In this document: piece after piece, positions 48,531 to 58,821 of the stretch | Position numbering within the stretch: the first letter of the stretch is position 1 | How the letters are laid out: every line of letters starts with the position of its first letter | Assembly (NCBI GenBank): GCA_047967505.1 | Contig: CM106538.1 | Length of the DNA: 64,000 nucleotides | From: Dipteris shenzhenensis | Taxonomy: Eukaryota; Polypodiophyta; Polypodiopsida; Gleicheniales | Direction: 5' to 3' (one strand) | Notes under the pieces: generated by a model | The model's database searches: none | Told to the model about the DNA's origin: nothing | Seen by the model: only the letters and a program-made list of their open reading frames with translations | Position numbers and translations under genes: made by a program

Positions 48531-49760
48531 AGTTTAATTATCTAATTTTCAAATCTGGCTAGCTTGGACTTAATGTGATTGTCCTAAAATAGCTTGGTGG
48601 TTGGAACATCATGTGATTGTCCTAAACCAGCTCACTGGTTGTCTATGATTGAGTTTTGTAATGTTTAATTTCTAGATGGACTTAACGTAGTTGTCCTAAA
48701 CCAACCCAGTGGTTGGAACATCAAGAAACCATGGCTGGTTCAGGTCAAACACTAGCTATGTGATTGTCCTATACCAGTGTGGTTGAGCAGAAAAACACAG
48801 CAACATATTTCACAACAGAACAACAATATATTGTTATTGTCTAATTGATGACCAGATCGATGGTTAAAATTGATGTGATTCCTCAGGGGGTCACTAAATA
48901 TTAAATGCGACTATCACGTGAGTTCAACATAAGGACATATTTAATTCTAAATTTTCACACATTTTCACATACAGAAGGGTGCTATAAAAAGGACTTTGGA
49001 AAAATATTTATAGATTGAATAGGAAAAGGGTGCATTTTAATAATGAAAAATTCACAGATAAGGGATTTTACAAATAGGCCTTGAACAGACATGATATATA
49101 GGGTTTATACATGGTGACCCCACTGAGTGTGATTCCTACTAGTAAATTATTTAAATTTAAATTTTGTTTTGTTCCGGTCATATACCTGTTAATATCTAAA
49201 CCTGATTGTCTTAAATTAGCCTGGTGCTTGGAACATCACCGAGTTGGTTCAAGTCAAATAGCAACAATTAAATGATTGAAATTGTGTTTGGACAGAAATG
49301 CAGAAGTGAACAGCAACATATCGTTATTGTATAGTTGTTATATGTCGCAAACACCTATTCAGGTCAAACATTAGTTATGTGACTATCCTAAACCAACCCA
49401 AGGGTATAATTTGTTTTGTCTTCTAGTAGCTTTGATTAGTTTAATTATTAGCTCGATTAGTTTAATTAGATTGTGTTTTTTGCACATACAGCAATATATA
49501 ACTAAGCTAGTTTAGTTCAAACACCTACCCAGTGGTACTATTCTAAACGAGTTCTAAGCTAGCTTGGTTGTTTTTCTTTGCTATTAGCTTGATTACTTTA
49601 ATAATTACCTTGATTAGTTTAATTATTAGCTTGATTATATGTGACTATCCTAAACTAATTTTTATTTTTATTTGCTAATAGCTCAATTAGTTTAATTATT
49701 ATCTTGATTAGTTTAGTTATTAGCTTGATTATCTGTGATTGTCCTAAACCAACCCGGTGG
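48531..49760. repeat. Degenerate TGTGATTGTCCTAAACCA repeat field
   Basis: TGTGA(T/C)T(G/A)TCCTAAACCA(A/G)C plus CC(A/G)GTGGTTG(G)AA recurs at about 48580, 48612, 48690, 48760, 49205, 49380, 49640 and 49735. It alternates with TAGTTTAATTATTAGCTTGATTA copies between 49430 and 49730. The MITE at 48882 is inserted inside it. No coding potential is apparent. Confidence 0.6.
48882..49127 (+). mobile_element. hAT-type MITE, copy 3
   Basis: This 246-bp element begins CTCAGGGGGTCACT and ends GGTGACCCCACTGAG. It is flanked by perfect 8-bp direct repeats TGTGATTC (48874-48881, 49128-49135). Its interior matches the element at 7940-8186 throughout (ATCACGTGAGTTCAACA, GGGATTTTA-AAATAGGCC, GGGTTTATACAT). 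It has no open frame. The orientation is the same as that copy. Confidence 0.92.
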
Positions 49761-51605
49761 TTGAAATTTTTTTATTTAGAAGGCATTTTTGCACATACTA
49801 TTTTTTGTTTTATTTTCGTCATAGAGTGCAAAAAGGGGGATCAGTATGGTTGTGTGTGCATGTTGGATGAGAAGACTCAAGACCATCTCATTCAAAAGAT
49901 CCACATTATAGTACCATCCTTCAAATGGATCGATGTTTGTTCCAAGTGTGTAGCTGTAAGAGACCATCTAATTCACAGGCTCAGATTTTGATGATCAACA
50001 TTGTAGACTCAGGACCACCTAATTTGCAAGCTTAGATTTTCAAGATCCACATTGCAGGTTGAAATTTACTAATATGTATTCTTGGATAACTCTAAGATTG
50101 TGGATGATCAAAGTTCATCTGGACAATTATAGACACCAAGTAAACACCGGCCCTACATGAGAGCGGTCATCACCATCTAAACTCTCTACTCACATTAGCT
50201 TGCATCAAACTATTATAACAATGTCAGGACCGCAGGCTAGGATTAGCATTAAGCTAGAATTAGAAAGTAAGAATAATAGGAAATTAGACTATTAGAATTT
50301 TAGATTTTCTAGTTATAATGCCATTCAAAATGGTAGTTTGCTTGCCATTGAATTATTATGATCTTGGCTCTGATGAGACAGGGATGAGACTAAGAAATTC
50401 TCCCAAGGCAACCATCTAATTTCATGTCATGGTTGGCTAGACGATGATGTATATGACCGCCTATGCTAGGCTAGGCTCCCAGAAAGGTGGGTGCTGACTG
50501 GAATATTTAATTGGGACTTTGCATGTGCCACCACCCCTCCCCCCTCATCTCGACAAGGGGGTGCCAGTATCATGATTATCTGGTCATTAAAAAATCCACT
50601 GGTAGATTATGTGATCATAGCATCTATAGGCACCCAACGTCCCACAAACTGACATAAGAAACAAAGGTGAAAAGAGTGGGAGGGTGGGAAGTCCTCCAAC
50701 CTAGCTATATAAAGGCCTTAAGGGGAGAGAAACAATTTGCTACACCTAGGAAAATCCCTCTCCTACCCCCTTCCATGCTCTCAAAGCCCCCTTCCACCCC
50801 TATGATGAATCTTCTATTGCAACCCCGATGCCCCTTTTGGTTAATGCTGCCCAAGTCATGGGATCTATTATTTGCCTTGGTTGTCCATCCCATAGCACTC
50901 TACGAGCCATAGCCATGACCAGGGGAGTTGCTAGATGGGCAACCAAGGGAAACAGTCTTAATGAGGGGCTTCTAGAAAAAGCTGGACAAAATAGGTGCCA
51001 TGCAAAGGTGGAGAACCAGCTTCTAGCATAGCACACAAGGCACGCCCTTCTTCTAAAACCCTTGTGGATCCGTCATTGGGCTACCATTCCATAAGGGAAT
51101 GGTCAAGCCAAGAGATCGACAACTATGATTCAACAACAAAGACCCAGCCTATTTGGAAGGTCACCAGGCCTTTCCATGCCTATCTATTTCCCTTTTCTTG
51201 AAGGAAAGGGAAATGGAAGGCCAGAAGATGTTGGGCGTCTCTCATACCATCGTGGCTCCATCAAGCCATCCATGGATAGCCAAGGTTTTTCCACCATCAA
51301 GACTCATACCATTCCAAGTATTGAGCCAAGGAGCTAACAGCCCTTCTTTTGCATCTGAGAAAGCTTAGTAGGCTCGATGGCAAACTATTATATCCTGGTA
51401 AGAGAAGCACACTTTATAGTGACTCACAAGATGATGTGTGTCATGGAGCTGAGAGTAATAATATGTGCTTCCTTTACCTAGGTTGATTTCTTCTAGTGCC
51501 TTGAAGGAAGCTATGATGAAGAAAGTTATGCTCAATTATGAGGTGCTTGTATTGTCCCCAGTTACTCATGGACCCTTGAGCATAGGGAGTTGTGCAAAAT
51601 AAGGA
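49761..51605. other. No confident gene; possible promoter
   Basis: A TATA-box-like CTATATAAAGG lies at about 50704-50714, followed within 60 bp by an ATG (50775 region). The frames downstream (50667-50912, 51125-51368) are short, proline-rich and unrecognised. A short interrupted ORF follows at 51606. Nothing else is supported. Confidence 0.25.
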
Positions 51606-52061
51606 ATGTCGAGAGTCAGGACAACCAAACTCGGTATGATCATAGAGCTCAATGATGATGAGGCCGACATGGCAACTTCTTGGGCTTGCATGCAATTTAA
51701 TATCCCTCAGGTATTTTTTATTATTTTTAGTGCAACTCTCCTCACCAAAAACTCATGTCAACACATGGCAAGCAAAAACCAAGAGTAGGTAGAGTACTTG
51801 GAATCTTTATTCTACCAGTATTTCAAGATAATGAAGCATGAAGTTGATATCATGCTTTTGCTAGGAGCACTCCTCGTTCCTACTTTGAAAGGTTTTGCCG
51901 ACATCAATCCCGAATACATGGGGAAAAAGGTGCTAGAGATGGGCATTGAAGATTTACAAGATATGATTAAAAAGGGAGGGCACACGCTTGTTGCCAAATC
52001 CACCTCCAAGACCCCAAACGACAAGAAAAACACCTGGAAGACCCAAGCTCCACGTCCATAA
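51606..52061 (+). pseudogene. Unrecognised ORF with one in-frame stop
   Basis: Two frames (51606-51788 and 51798-52061) are in the same register, separated only by a TAG at 51786. Together they give about 150 codons: DDEADMATSWACMQFNIPQ..., then LLGALLVPTLKGFADINPEY and KKVLEMGIEDLQDMIKKGG, with a basic K/T/P-rich tail. No family is recognised. A polyadenylation-like GCAATAAACCC lies at about 52125. It is probably the decayed 3-prime end of a repeat-borne gene. Confidence 0.3.
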
Positions 52062-52970
52062 CCAAACAAGAGTAGCTACCTCTATTTTGAACTACACTCT
52101 GCTTTGAGAAGCACTTTTGTAATAGGCAATAAACCCAGTAGGGATGAGCCTTTGATAATGAAAGTGACCACTCCATTTGTTCCTTTATCATAGATTTTCC
52201 TTCTACAAAAATGTATACTCAATGTATAGTTCTCTTTTTGTTGTCCTTGCTAAGAGTCTATGGAGAGTTGGTATGGTTTTTTGCTAATGAGGGTAGATGT
52301 TGTGAGTATATGGCCATGTTAGTTCTGTAGTTGAACGTGTGGTTAGTGTTGTTAAGTATAGGATTAATCATGTTCTTAATAGTCTTTTGTCTTCATTTGA
52401 TTCATTTTTTGTTTTCATTTGTTCTCACATTGAGAAAGAGTACGTCATATTATAGATAAAGAGAAATGAGATACCGATCCTTGGGATCGGAATTGTATGT
52501 GGGAGGCTGCATGCAATCCCAATCTTGGGGGTAGAGAGAGAGGGATCGAATTAGAAAATCTATTCTAGATGTCATTGAATATGTCTAAAATAAGTCTTGC
52601 ACCACCAGGCTTGCATTAAAGGTAACATTGTAGCGTATATCTTTCAAGATCTATCTGAGCAGATTGTGTGTGTAATGAAGAGTATGTGAGGAGCTCCCGT
52701 ATGTCACAATTTTAAGATTAGGCAAGGAACGGCTGTGTGAGAAACGATTTGGGGAGGAACGGTTGCTCCTTCATGATTATTAGAACCCATTTCAAAAGGC
52801 TTTCATCTTCCACAAGACAATAGTCAGAAGAATTCTTGCTGCTGTTGAGCTGATGTTGTCATTTTCCATCACTAAAGACAGTGACTAAAGTGAGTCTGCA
52901 AGGGATAGCTATGAGTAGTAGAGTAAAGAAAGATGAAAGAGGTGGCTAAAAAGAAGCAAGCAGAGAGAGA
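52062..52970. other. Flank of the CACTA insertion, no gene
   Basis: Only short frames occur. A CAATAAACCCAGTAGGGATGAGC segment near 52125 resembles one near 29171. The last three bases (AGA, 52968-52970) are the left target duplication of the CACTA element. Confidence 0.4.
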
Positions 52971-53012
52971 CACTACAAGGCATAGGCCATTTTCCGACGG
53001 AAATACCGACGC
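52971..53012 (+). repeat. CACTA left terminal inverted repeat
   Basis: The left end CACTACAAGG... aligns without gaps for 29 bp with the reverse complement of the right end (CACTACTACA...). The first six bases, then TT-CGACG and ATACCGACG, are shared and the middle is diverged. Such imperfect inverted ends of this form are usual for plant CACTA elements. Confidence 0.75.
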
Positions 53013-53101
53013 TTTTTACATTAAAATTTTTTTTTTTCACGGGCGCAAAGGTCGCTATAAAAGTCGTTAAAATCGTCGGAAAAGGAGCGTCGCTATAAAC
53101 C

Positions 53102-53245
53102 GTCGCTATATAGCGACGCTGTTAATCGTCGCTATATAGCGACGATGTAAACGTCGCTATATAGCGACGATATAAACGTCGCTATATAGCGACTCTGTTA
53201 ATCGTCGCTATATAGCGACACTGGTAAACGTCGCTATATAGCGAC
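53102..53245. promoter_or_regulatory. Left subterminal array of six 16-bp palindromes
   Basis: GTCGCTATATAGCGAC occurs perfectly at 53102, 53128, 53153, 53178, 53204 and 53230, with a very regular 25-26-bp spacing (about two and a half helical turns). Subterminal repeats in CACTA elements are the known binding sites of the TNPA-type protein, so this array is the likely left-end assembly site. The regular phasing would place successive sites on alternating faces. Confidence 0.85.
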
Positions 53246-53268
53246 GATTAACAGAAGGTTAAAAAAAT

Positions 53269-53321
53269 GGTTAGTGGGGCTAAACAGGGCCAAAAGGAAG
53301 TTCTGTTTAGCCCCACTAACC
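53269..53321. terminator. 19-bp perfect hairpin after the TNPA-like gene
   Basis: GGTTAGTGGGGCTAAACAG (53269-53287) and its exact reverse complement (53303-53321) flank a 15-bp loop, bordered by A-rich and T-rich runs. It lies about 200 bp past the minus-strand TNPA-like stop codon, in the 3-prime flank between gene and terminal array. It may act in 3-prime end formation or as an insulator; this is inference. Confidence 0.5.
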
Positions 53322-53522
53322 TTTTTTTTTTTTTTGTAATTACAAAAGAAAGTTTTTTATAACAAAATTTCCCTTGCTTGCAGGGTGATACAAAATTGTT
53401 CTTGTGAACGATGAGGAAGAAATGCATATACATATACAACTGTGTTTGAAACAAAATTACCCTGTGAAAGGGCGATACAAAATGGCTCTAACGAGCGGAT
53501 ATGAAAAATGCTACTACCACTA

Positions 53523-55097
53523 CTAATCCGAATCCGAATCCGAATCGTCTTGTTGGGCTGTTCCCTGGTCCTCGGCACCTGCATCTTCTCCCTCGTCCCC
53601 GACACCTGCGTCTTCTCCTTCGTCATCGGCACCTGCATCCGATCCTTGCCCTTGTTGATCGCTCGTCTCTGATGATGGGACGCTTGAGCTTTGACCCTGA
53701 GACTGAACCATATAAATCGAAAATTAGATTGGAACTTAAATTAAAAAGTGAGATTACAAGCAGGAGTAAACTTATACCGTGCGAGCAGCCACCTCAGCCC
53801 AATCGACTGTCGCTCCCATTGCCTCTTGCTCAATGAACCACGGCTTGGTTCCTATCCGAAATGCACGCCGCGTCTCTGCATCCGTAGGAAGACGACCCAT
53901 CGCAGCTTGCTGTGGATCCAATTTAGGAGAGTTAGAGTTAGCTAAAGTGCATGTAATATGTAAGTAAAACAAATAGAACAATACATTAAATGGAAAGAAG
54001 TAAACTTACCACGGTTGCCTCGAACGCATACCGTCCACCTGCACCAAAGTGCGAAGTACCTGCGACATCCAGCCGTCTCTTCGCAGCCCTCCTCTGACCC
54101 TCGAACATTTCAGGATGGTCCCTATCTGCTTCTTCAAGAACTTCCAATCAGCTTTGTCTGCCCAGCTGGGTTTAGACAACCCCTTTGTAATGGAAGTACG
54201 CATGGTTGATCTGCGATGCTTTAGGACCAAACCCATGCGCTCGAGCATATAACTGTTATTAAACTCCACATTTGGCGGATTAGGAAATCTGAGTTTTAAC
54301 TCATCGATCACCGCCTGCTTCTTTTGGCCATCTTGATACCGCCAATCGATATTTATGCCGCTCTTGAAGTGATGACTCATCAACCGCCTCATGGCGGCCA
54401 TCACTGCTTTGCCCTTTTTGTCTTCTATTATCTCTCCGGCAGATGTGATTTGATAGGAGAGATCCCCTGATGAGTAAGGGGGACTGACGGTAGCAGAGTC
54501 TGAAGGAGTGGAAGCTGCGCGACCGCTTCCGGATCGAGGAGTAGCTGTGGGAGTAGGAGAGGGAAAGGGACCTGACTGATACTGTGTCTTCGGACCAAGT
54601 GGAGACCTAAAGGAGCGTGAGTGTGCTGACTCGTCTACATCTCCTGAGTCAGCACAACATGAGCCGCCCATCCTACTCTTCCTTCCCTTGCGGGAGGCAT
54701 GCGCAGGTGATGATCCCGCGGTCGAAGGGGCGTGAGGGGATGGCTGGGCTGTACGTCCACCCGTCGGTGTAGGGGAAGGAATTGCGGAGGTCCTCTGAGA
54801 GAGCAGAGAGAAGAATCTCGCTGCCTCCTCATCGCTCATCTGCGCTACAAACTCGTCGGGAGTCCCAACAAATCCATGCGCGGCTAGCAAAGGAGTCCCC
54901 TGAGGGGTAGTCGCAGTGCTACGTGGAAGAGGGGTCGGACCAGGGGTAGTCACAGTGCTAGGACCGAGAGGAGTCGGACCAGGGGTAGTCCTCGGGGTAG
55001 TCGCCTGAGAGGAATCAAAGTCCTCTGGAGCATATAGATCGTGAGCTCTCCTCCTGCAAGGCTGTCCGTACTCGTCGGATGAGCGACGTGATCCCAT
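53523..55097 (-). CDS. TNPA-like DNA-binding protein gene, three exons, one apparent frameshift
   Basis: The chosen start is ATG 55097 (MGSRRSSDEYGQ); the longer frame to 55175 begins with a low-complexity MPMPMP run. Exon 1 (55097-54010) encodes a T/P/S-rich N-terminus, then a conserved domain (IDWRYQDGQKKQAVIDEL...MRTSITKGLSK...WADKADWKFLKKQ) of the plant Ptta/En/Spm transposase_24 type. Near 54130-54140 the homologous reading moves to another frame (HPEMFEGQRRAAKRRLDV...GTSHFGAGGRYAFEATV) before a GTAAGT donor. Exon 2 (53909-53778) gives GRLPTDAETRRAFRIGTK. Exon 3 (53702-53523) is an acidic tail with GEDAG repeats ending DSDSDSD. Its likely role is binding the 16-bp palindromes. The frameshift may disable it. 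Confidence 0.75.
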
Positions 55098-55379
55098 GTC
55101 TAACATAGACACAAACACGAAAACAGAAAACAAATAAACAAACATGAGCATTCTCATAGGCATAGGCATAGGCAAGAAGAAAAAAGAGGGAAAGGAAAGA
55201 AGAGGGAAAGGAAAGAGGGAAAGAAGAGGGAAAGATAAGAGGGAAAGAAGATGTAAAGGAAAGAAAAGAATGAGAACGAGGAAATAGAGAATGAGAGAAA
55301 GGGAAAGAGATGAGGGAAAATAGAGAATGAGAGAAGGGGGAAATGAGAGAAGGGGGAAATAGAGTGGGAAATAGAGAAT

Positions 55380-57600
55380 GAGCTTATGCAGAAATAGAGA
55401 ATGAGCTTATGCTTCTCTCATTCTCTATTTCCGCATAAGCTCACGCATGTGCATGAGCTTATGCGGAAACTTAAGCATAAGCTCATGCACATGCATGAGC
55501 ATAAGCATGAGAAGGATGAGTTTCCGCATGCTTATGCGGAAAGAGAGAAGGAGCTTATGCGGAAAGAGAGAAGGAGCACTTGCGGAAACTTGCGGATAAG
55601 CTCTTGCGGAAACTTGCGGATAGCTTATGCTTATGCTTATGCTTATGCTTGCGGAAACTCATGCTTATGCTCATGCGGAAATAGAGAAGGAGCATAAGCA
55701 TGAGCATAAGCATAAGCATAAGCATAAGCATGAATGAGCATAAGCATGAGCTTATGCTTATGCTTATGCATAAGCATAAGCATAAGCTCATGCATAAGCT
55801 CATGCTTATGCTCATGCGGAAACTTGCGAAGGAGCTTATGCGGAATGAGAGAAGGAGCTTATGCGCAAAAAGAGAAGGAGCTTATGCGGAAAAAGAGAAG
55901 GAGCACTTGCGGAAACTTGCGCATAAGCTCTTGCGGAAACTTGCGCATAAGCTCATGACAAGCTCCTTCTCTCATTCCGCATAAGCTCCTTCTCTATTTC
56001 CGCATGAGCATAAGCATGAGCTTATGCTTATGCTTATGCATAAGCATATGCTTATGCTTATGCATAAGCATAAGCATAAGCTCATGCTTATGCTCATGCG
56101 GAAATAGAGAAGGAGCTTATGCGGAATGAGAGAAGGAGCTTATGCGGAATAAGAGAAGGAGCTCATGCGGAAACTTGCGGAAACTTGCATGCGGAATAAG
56201 AGAAGGAGCTTATGCGGAAAAAGAGAATGAGAGAAGCATATGCTTCTCTCATTCTCTATTTCCGCATAAGCTCTTGCGGAAACTTACGCATAAGCTCATG
56301 GACATGAATGAGCATAAGCATGAGGAAATAGAGAAGGAGCTTATGCGGAATGAGAGAAGGAGCTTATGCGGAATAAGAGAATGAGAGAAGCATATGCTTC
56401 TCTCATTCTCTATTTCCGCATAAGCTCTTGCGGAAACTTACGCATAAGCTCATGCGGAAGAATGAGCATAAGCATGAGCTTATGCTTATGCTTATGCATA
56501 AGCATAAGCATAAGCTCATGCTTATGCTCATGCGGAAAAAGAGAGGGAGCTTATGCGGAAAAAGAGAAGGAGCACTTGCGGAAACTTGCGGATAAGCTCT
56601 TGCGGAAACTTACGCATAAGCTCATGCTCATGAATGAGCATAAGCATGAGCTTATGCTTATGCTTATGCATAAGCATAAGCATAAGCATAAGCATAAGCT
56701 CATGCTTATGCTCATGCGGAAATAGAGAAGGAGCTTATGCGGAATGAGAGAAGGAGCTTATGCGGAAAAAGAGAATGAGAGAAGCATATGCTTCTCTCAT
56801 TCTCTATTTCCGCATAAGCTCTTGCGGAAACTCACGCATAAGCTCATGCGGAAGAATGAGCATAAGCATGAGCTTATGCTTATGCTTATGCATAAGCATA
56901 AGCATAAGCATAAGCATAAGCTCATGCTTATGCTCATGCGGAAATAGAGAAGGAGCTTATGTGGAATGAGAGAAGGAGCTTATGCGGAAAAAGAGAATGA
57001 GAGAAGCATATGCTTCTCTCATTCTCTATTTCCGCATAAGCTCTTGCGGAAACTTACACATAAGCTCATGCTCATGAATGAGCATAAGCATGAGCTTATG
57101 CTTATGCTTATGGACATGAGCTCATGCTTATGCTCATGCGGAAATAGAGGAGGAGCTTATGCGGAAAAAGAGAAGGAGCACTTGCGGAAACTTGCGGATA
57201 AGCTCTTGCGGAAACTTACGCATAAGCTCTTGCGGATGAATGAGCATAAGCATGAGCTTATGCTTATGCATAAGCATAAGCATAAGCATAAGCATAAGCA
57301 TAAGCTCATGCTTATGCTCATGCGGAAATAGAGAAGGAGCTTATGCGGAATGAGAGAAGGAGCTTATGCGGAAAAAGAGAATGAGAGAAGCGTATGCTTC
57401 TCTCATTCTCTATTTCCGCATAAGCTCTTGCGGAAACTTACGCATAAGCTCATGCTCATGAATGAGCATAAGCATGAGCTTATGCTTATGCTTATGCATA
57501 AGCATAAGCATAAGCTCATGCTTATGCTCATGCGGAAATAGAGCTTATGCTCATGCGGAATGAGAGAAGCATAAGCATAAGAGAATAAGAGGGATGCGGA
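55380..57600. repeat. Higher-order array of CATAAG/CTTATG palindromic repeats
   Basis: Runs of CATAAG on one strand alternate with CTTATG on the other, joined by GCGGAAACTT(G/A)CGCATAAGCTC and GAGAAGGAGCTTATGCGGAA modules. A 34-bp palindrome centred on AGCATATGCT and flanked by GAGAATGAGAGA/TCTCTCATTCTC recurs near 56223, 56381, 56771, 56993 and 57377, marking a higher-order unit of about 160-390 bp. Frames such as MLMLMHKHKHKH are artefacts of the hexamers. The array separates the two divergent genes and could form strong secondary structure. Confidence 0.9.
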
Positions 57601-58450
57601 AATAGAGAATAAGGGGGAAAGGAAAGAGAGAAGGGAAAAGAGAGAGGGGGAAAGAGAGAATAAGAGAAGAGGAAAAAAAGAGAAGGGGGAAAATGAGAAA
57701 AAGAGAAGGGGGAAGAGAGGGTTCCTACGCCCATCACTGCAGCTAGCGCTTAAGGCGCTAGCTGCAAGCAAATGCAAATAACAAAAAGCTTAAATGGAAA
57801 GAAGAGGAAGCACTTACCTGTAAAAGTATGTCCCGCTCAGTGTAGTGGACTGGGCCCACAAAAGAGAGACTATGTCCCGCTCGGTGTAGTGGACTGGCCC
57901 TACAAAAGAGAGAAAACAACCCATTTTTTCAAATAAGATGTTAGTGGAAAGAGGAGATCACAAAAGCAACTTCTTGAAAGGAGACAAGGAAAGAGAAGAT
58001 TGAGGAGACAAGGAAAGGAGGAGATTGAGGAGAAGAGAAGGAAGAGAAGGAAGAGAAATACAGAAAGAAGAGGTGAGTTTCTTTCTTTCTTTCTTGAAAT
58101 TTCGTTTTTTGTTTGAATCCTTTCTAATCAAGCATGAAAACTAGTTTAAAACTTTAGCAATACAAGTAGAAACACTCACAAAACCAAAGCTAACAAACAA
58201 ACAACCTACATTGTTGAAAAAAACTCACCTTTTGAAGAACTTTCTTTCTGGAAACCAAAGAGGGAAAAAGGAGAGAGAGGGTGCACAAGAGGTAGGAGGA
58301 GGGTGAGGAGTGGGAAATAGGGTAGGAGGTTGCTTGGAATAGATGGGAGGTCAGTGAAAATAGGTGGGAGGAGATTTTGGAGAGCTTAGTTTAGAGATTA
58401 GGAAAGCTTTGAGCAAAACGCCGCGGGTTTCGCCGTTTCGGGTTTTAACC
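57601..58450 (-). other. Intergenic leader region with hairpin and 42-bp duplication
   Basis: TGCAGCTAGCGC (57738-57749) and GCGCTAGCTGCA (57755-57766) form a 12-bp hairpin with a 5-base loop. Two tandem copies of a 42-bp unit (TATGTCCCGCTC(A/G)GTGTAGTGG...CAAAAGAGAGA) lie at about 57828-57912. The rest is purine-rich. It probably holds the TNPA-like promoter or leader; no protein is encoded. Confidence 0.5.
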
Positions 58451-58456
58451 CACAGC

Positions 58457-58586
58457 GTCGCTATATAGCGACGCTTATTCGTCGCTATATAGCGACGTTT
58501 TTAATTGAAAACGTCGCTATATAGCGACGCTTTCAATTAAAATCGTCGCTATATAGCGGCGGAACAGAGCATCGCTATATAGCGAC
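58457..58586. promoter_or_regulatory. Internal palindrome cluster upstream of tnp2
   Basis: The same 16-bp palindrome as at the ends occurs perfectly at 58457, 58481 and 58513, and with one mismatch at 58545 (ends GCGGC) and 58571 (starts ATCGC). The cluster lies 236-365 bp upstream of the tnp2 ATG. Since such motifs bind the TNPA-type protein in this superfamily, this is a plausible autoregulatory operator-like promoter. That function is inferred. Confidence 0.75.
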
Positions 58587-58821
58587 GCTTACTGTTTGTT
58601 TTTTAATGAGGCCTCTTGTGACTCAAACATGCTATGCCTATAATTGTCAATATCTCCTCTTACTACATAGCCTTACTATATAAGATTTTTTGTTTCAATC
58701 CTTACTATATAGCGATGTCATTCTTTTTATATAGCCTCAAGAGAAGCTCAAATTAAACATGCTATGCTCATAATTGTGTACATCTCCTCTTCATGCTTAT
58801 GTTTTGGTTTTATAAGTGTAG

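Noticed and set aside
53102-53245. Regularly spaced identical palindromes that look like a CRISPR array
   Set aside because: Spacers are only 8-11 bp and AT-rich, the repeats are perfect dyads, and the array sits at the end of a eukaryotic CACTA element with a mirror array at the other end.
53501-53836. Plus-strand frame of 111 codons across the TNPA-like 3-prime exons
   Set aside because: It is the antisense reading of the acidic repeat exon and crosses both splice boundaries of the minus-strand gene.
55401-57580. Many open frames encoding LMLM/HKHKHK-type proteins on both strands
   Set aside because: They are readings of CATAAG/CTTATG hexamers without stops, and occur in several frames and both strands at once.
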